Positions 61,101 to 64,000 of a DNA stretch of 64,000 nucleotides are shown here, one piece after another (within the stretch, counting starts at the first letter, position 1; each line of letters opens with the position of its first letter). The notes beneath the pieces are model-generated. The model was not told the DNA's origin, did not search any database, and worked only from the letters and a program-made list of their open reading frames with translations. This stretch comes from Brevipalpus yothersi. Taxonomy: Eukaryota; Arthropoda; Arachnida; Trombidiformes; Tenuipalpidae. The position numbers were made by a program, and so were the translations under genes. Location: NCBI GenBank assembly GCA_003956705.1, contig QZCP01000837.1, positions 3,385 to 67,384 of the forward strand, read 5' to 3'.

Positions 61101-64000
61101 TCTCAACACATCAACATTGAATTCATTTCTCAGCATAAATCACACGGTCATGATCATTCCACTGATATTGGACTCATTATTTCACCCAATACAGTGCAAG
61201 TTGTACTATCTATTCTCAGTGCTCTCGGCCAGAAGAGTGAAGAGGAAAAGTCAGAGAGTGACGAAGATGAACAAAAGTTGGAGGCAGATCTATTCACTCC
61301 CAAACCTATCGGGGATTGGAAGAAATGGGGTTTCCTCATGTCTGGGATAAGTGAGGCCGTTGAGGCAACTGAAGATATGTTTCTTGCCACTGAGACAAAT
61401 GATGAAAAACCCTTCATCCTTCAACAATTAGTTGTTACAATGGAGTCAGTATCGGTTACCGTGGAATCGGGCGGCACTGACTCGCGACCATTGATTAAAC
61501 TTTTTTCCTCTCATGTCGTGATTCTAGAAAACTGGAACAAACTGAAACTCAGGACAGCATGCTTTATGGAGTATCGTAATGAAAAGACTTTCGCATGGGA
61601 ACCGATCATCGAAACTATCAATGGAAGACCATGGGACTTCGAGTTGGTCGCAAAAATTTTACAAGATAAAGAATCTGGCTCCAAAATAACAGCCTCTTTG
61701 CAATCAAAAGATCAGTTGGAACTCTGTATGAGCAAATCGGCAGTTGATGTGGTCAGTGGTCTCGGCCAGTCTTTCAAGAATGCATACAAACAGCCTGATA
61801 CTCCACTTCTTGGTAAAAATTTATTCGAATTCTCAAACTTCACTGGTATGGATCTGAAAATTGAGGTTGATGTGCAAAAATTTTCCCGAAGTACCCATGA
61901 GCAAGTGTGTCTTCTACCCACCGATCAAACGAAACTCACCATCGAAATTAAGCAAGGGGAGACAGTGACCCTCAATAAAATACGTGAATCATCAAATGAA
62001 AACGAGAATCAAATAGTTTGCACCCTCTCTCACTTGAACCATACAATTACTAGGCGACTATGTTTGCGTGGTAATGAGCGACGTTGTTTCCTCTTTCCGT
62101 GCATGAGTCAACCTGGTGAAGAATACAAATGGATCTTTGATCTAAGTCAACAAGATTCACGTTGTAAAAAAGTTATATTCGGTACGAACGTATCCGTTAC
62201 CAATCATTTTGATGTACCATTGCGCCTTTATCATATTACATCTGGTGGTCTGGACGAATTAACTTTCCTTCACGAAATCAAGCCTGATGATACCTACTTC
62301 CTTCCGGTTGATATCATTTTTGTGCGAAACAAATATCAATGTATTTTTGTTAAGCCTTCCGATGATTATTGTACTCCGGGAGAGGCAATAACTTGGGGAC
62401 CAGATTTACAAAAAGTACTGTCTTTCGCAACCGTCAAATGCGAATCAAAGAAGAGAGAACCAAACTTCTACATCAGAATCAAACGTGAAACTCAACAAAT
62501 GATTTTCGAAGACTCTACGAAAATGTCCTCTGACTGTCGATATTACAAATTCCATCTCTATCCTGTGATGCGTCTTCGCAATTTGTTACCGATGAAAATT
62601 GAAATGACAACTATCCTTATGGATCCAGAAAATATCAGTAGAACTGCCACTATCATTCCTGGACAAGCGAATAATGTTTATCATCTGGATCTCGAAAAGA
62701 ACCATAAGATCGTACTCAAGATTCCTGAGTATCTTGGTCAAGAGTGGATATGTGAGAACAGAATTCCACACTCGAAGTGGAACAAGGATGGGGAATCGAT
62801 CACCTGGAATTTCGCCTCTAGTAAAGGCAAATCATTGGATCTTGCAATCAATTTCAATACCAAAGAAGAAGGATGCCGGGTAGCTTCCTTATTCGCTCCT
62901 TTCTGGATGATCAATAAGACAGGAAAAAAATTGATCTACAAGATGGGTGACGCCATGATTGAACATCCGCCGAGTATCGATGTGCCAATTCTCCTTTGTT
63001 TTAAAGGGAAAACTTCGTCTTCCAAGAAGAAACTCTCACTCGCTATTGATAAATCAGAGTTTTCAGATGCGTTCTCCATTGATGCAGCTGGAAATCGGGG
63101 TAATATCATAGCTCGAGGAGGTGGCCACAACTATTGTGCATCAGTTGAAACTGAGCTTTCTGAGTTCAGATTGACAAATATCGTCAAATTTAGTCCATTT
63201 TACTCGGTGATAAATAAGTCTAGTATGGATCTTGATGTCTCGGAAGACAATAAAAATTGGGTCTCTGTTGGAAGTAAAAGCAGTCGTTCACTTTGGCCTG
63301 ATACTCAGGGCCTCTGTCAGATTTTCTTCCGTTTGCCATCGAACACCTCTGAACCATCAGAACCTATCACTTTGAAAGAACACAATTCAACTCTTCTTCG
63401 TGTTGGAGATCGTCTCATAGTTGTCAATGTCGATATCACTGAAAATAGTGTTGTCATTCAATTGACAAATTACTTCCCTGGCTCAGCTCCGGTGAGAATT
63501 TTCAATGCTCTCGAAAAAGTGTCCGTCCATTATGGCCAAAATTTGGTATCGATTCGGAAGCGAGTGCCTCCTCTCCATTCAGCCTATTTTGCTTGGTATG
63601 ATCCTTCAAAGAGTCCATTGAACCTAATTTGGAGTACGATTGAATCAGGAGAGGTGGTCATAGACTTTTCGAAAGATTCTGTCGGTACAACAGCCGAAGG
63701 TGGAATACATTGGGCTTGCTTCATGTATGGTCAACAGCGAATTCTCTTGATAACGAAAGATCAAGCCTTAGCTCAAGCAACACTTCAGGTATTTCTTGAT
63801 TCACTCTTACAATTGCATCCTATCGTTCTATTATCTCGTTTTCTTTTTTCAGCAAGCGGAATTCATCAAACCTTACTTCGATCTGGAATTGACTCTCAAG
63901 GGTATCGGCATCTCACTTGTAGACGATGAACTGAAGAAAGAGGTTGCATATATTGGCATCACCAGGTTTGTTCACACAGAATATCCATTCTCGGGTCATG
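55157..64000 (+). CDS. Vps13: Vps13 (chorein family lipid-transfer protein), 3' partial
   Basis: Large bridge-like protein moving lipids between membranes at organelle contact sites. Exons 55157-55256, 55395-55577, 55693-55794, 55882-56025, 56525-58426, 58558-63788 and 63853-63965; the gene then splices out of the window. About 2,590 residues are visible, against roughly 3,100-3,300 for VPS13A/C. It opens with the chorein N-terminus (MVFESVISNLL, LKVGAFSGNVELSNLAIRGN, PWVSLYTSPV) and the family motif LEIRLEDVHICYEDK. The long repetitive hydrophobic-groove region follows, and the VAB/SHR-BD region begins near the right end (FSPFYSVINKSSMDL; last exon EFIKPYFDLELTLKGIGISL). The first five introns are phase 1, the last internal one phase 0. 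Overall features fit VPS13A/C rather than B or D. Confidence 0.95.
56026..56524 (+). other. Vps13 intron (499 bp)
   Basis: Donor GTAAGT, acceptor TTGTAG, phase 1. Contains pyrimidine-rich patches and a CT run at 56,399-56,415. Confidence 0.9.

Noticed and set aside
1..64000. CRISPR arrays, bacterial operons, phage or integrated viral genes
   Set aside because: The regular repeats are plain dinucleotide or tetranucleotide microsatellites; genes have spliceosomal introns and animal orthologues. No reverse transcriptase, transposase or capsid-like frame was seen.

Overview
This is nuclear DNA of an animal, most likely a parasitic astigmatid mite close to Sarcoptes scabiei. The reasons are AT-rich DNA, short GT-AG introns, arthropod-type core promoters, abundant (GA)n/(CT)n microsatellites, and above all a group of chymotrypsin-fold secreted proteins that have lost catalytic residues. 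Such proteins are the hallmark of the scabies mite inactivated protease paralogues (SMIPP-S). The species call is an inference; no sequence search was run.

Layout. 1-12,104: microsatellite-rich DNA with no gene I can support, possibly 5' intron or upstream DNA of the next gene. 12,105-30,283 (+): twelve exons of an NMDA-type glutamate receptor subunit 2 gene, from the middle of the amino-terminal domain to the stop codon, with long repeat-filled introns. 31,305-31,880 (-): ribosomal protein S17, its start codon alone in the first exon. 32,819-35,769 (+): Bicaudal-C, four exons, KH repeats and a C-terminal SAM domain. 36,650-54,480: an accessory island holding three protease-like single-exon genes (36,773 and 47,709 broken; 44,144 open but lacking all three catalytic residues), three closely related three-exon P450 genes (39,152; 50,314; 52,560), a two-exon gene for a tiny secreted four-cysteine peptide (41,849), and several decayed protease and P450 relics. 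55,157 to the right edge (+): Vps13, seven exons seen, continuing past the window.

How the parts relate. RpS17 and BicC are divergent and share a 0.9 kb promoter region; Nmdar2 and RpS17 are convergent. The island is wedged between two conserved genes and grew by duplication of a unit [BicC 3' tail - protease - protease relic - P450], seen at about 35.75-41.0 kb and again at about 46.7-52.0 kb. The second copy still carries the last codons of BicC, and one copy has an inversion of about 80 bp. The two protease relics share a stop codon, so one was dead before the block was copied. The P450s would be membrane-bound monooxygenases of the CYP3 clan; the protease-like proteins would be secreted or membrane-tethered and non-catalytic.

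Microsatellites are dense in 0-28 kb and nearly absent from 28-54 kb, so the window has two clearly different genomic textures.
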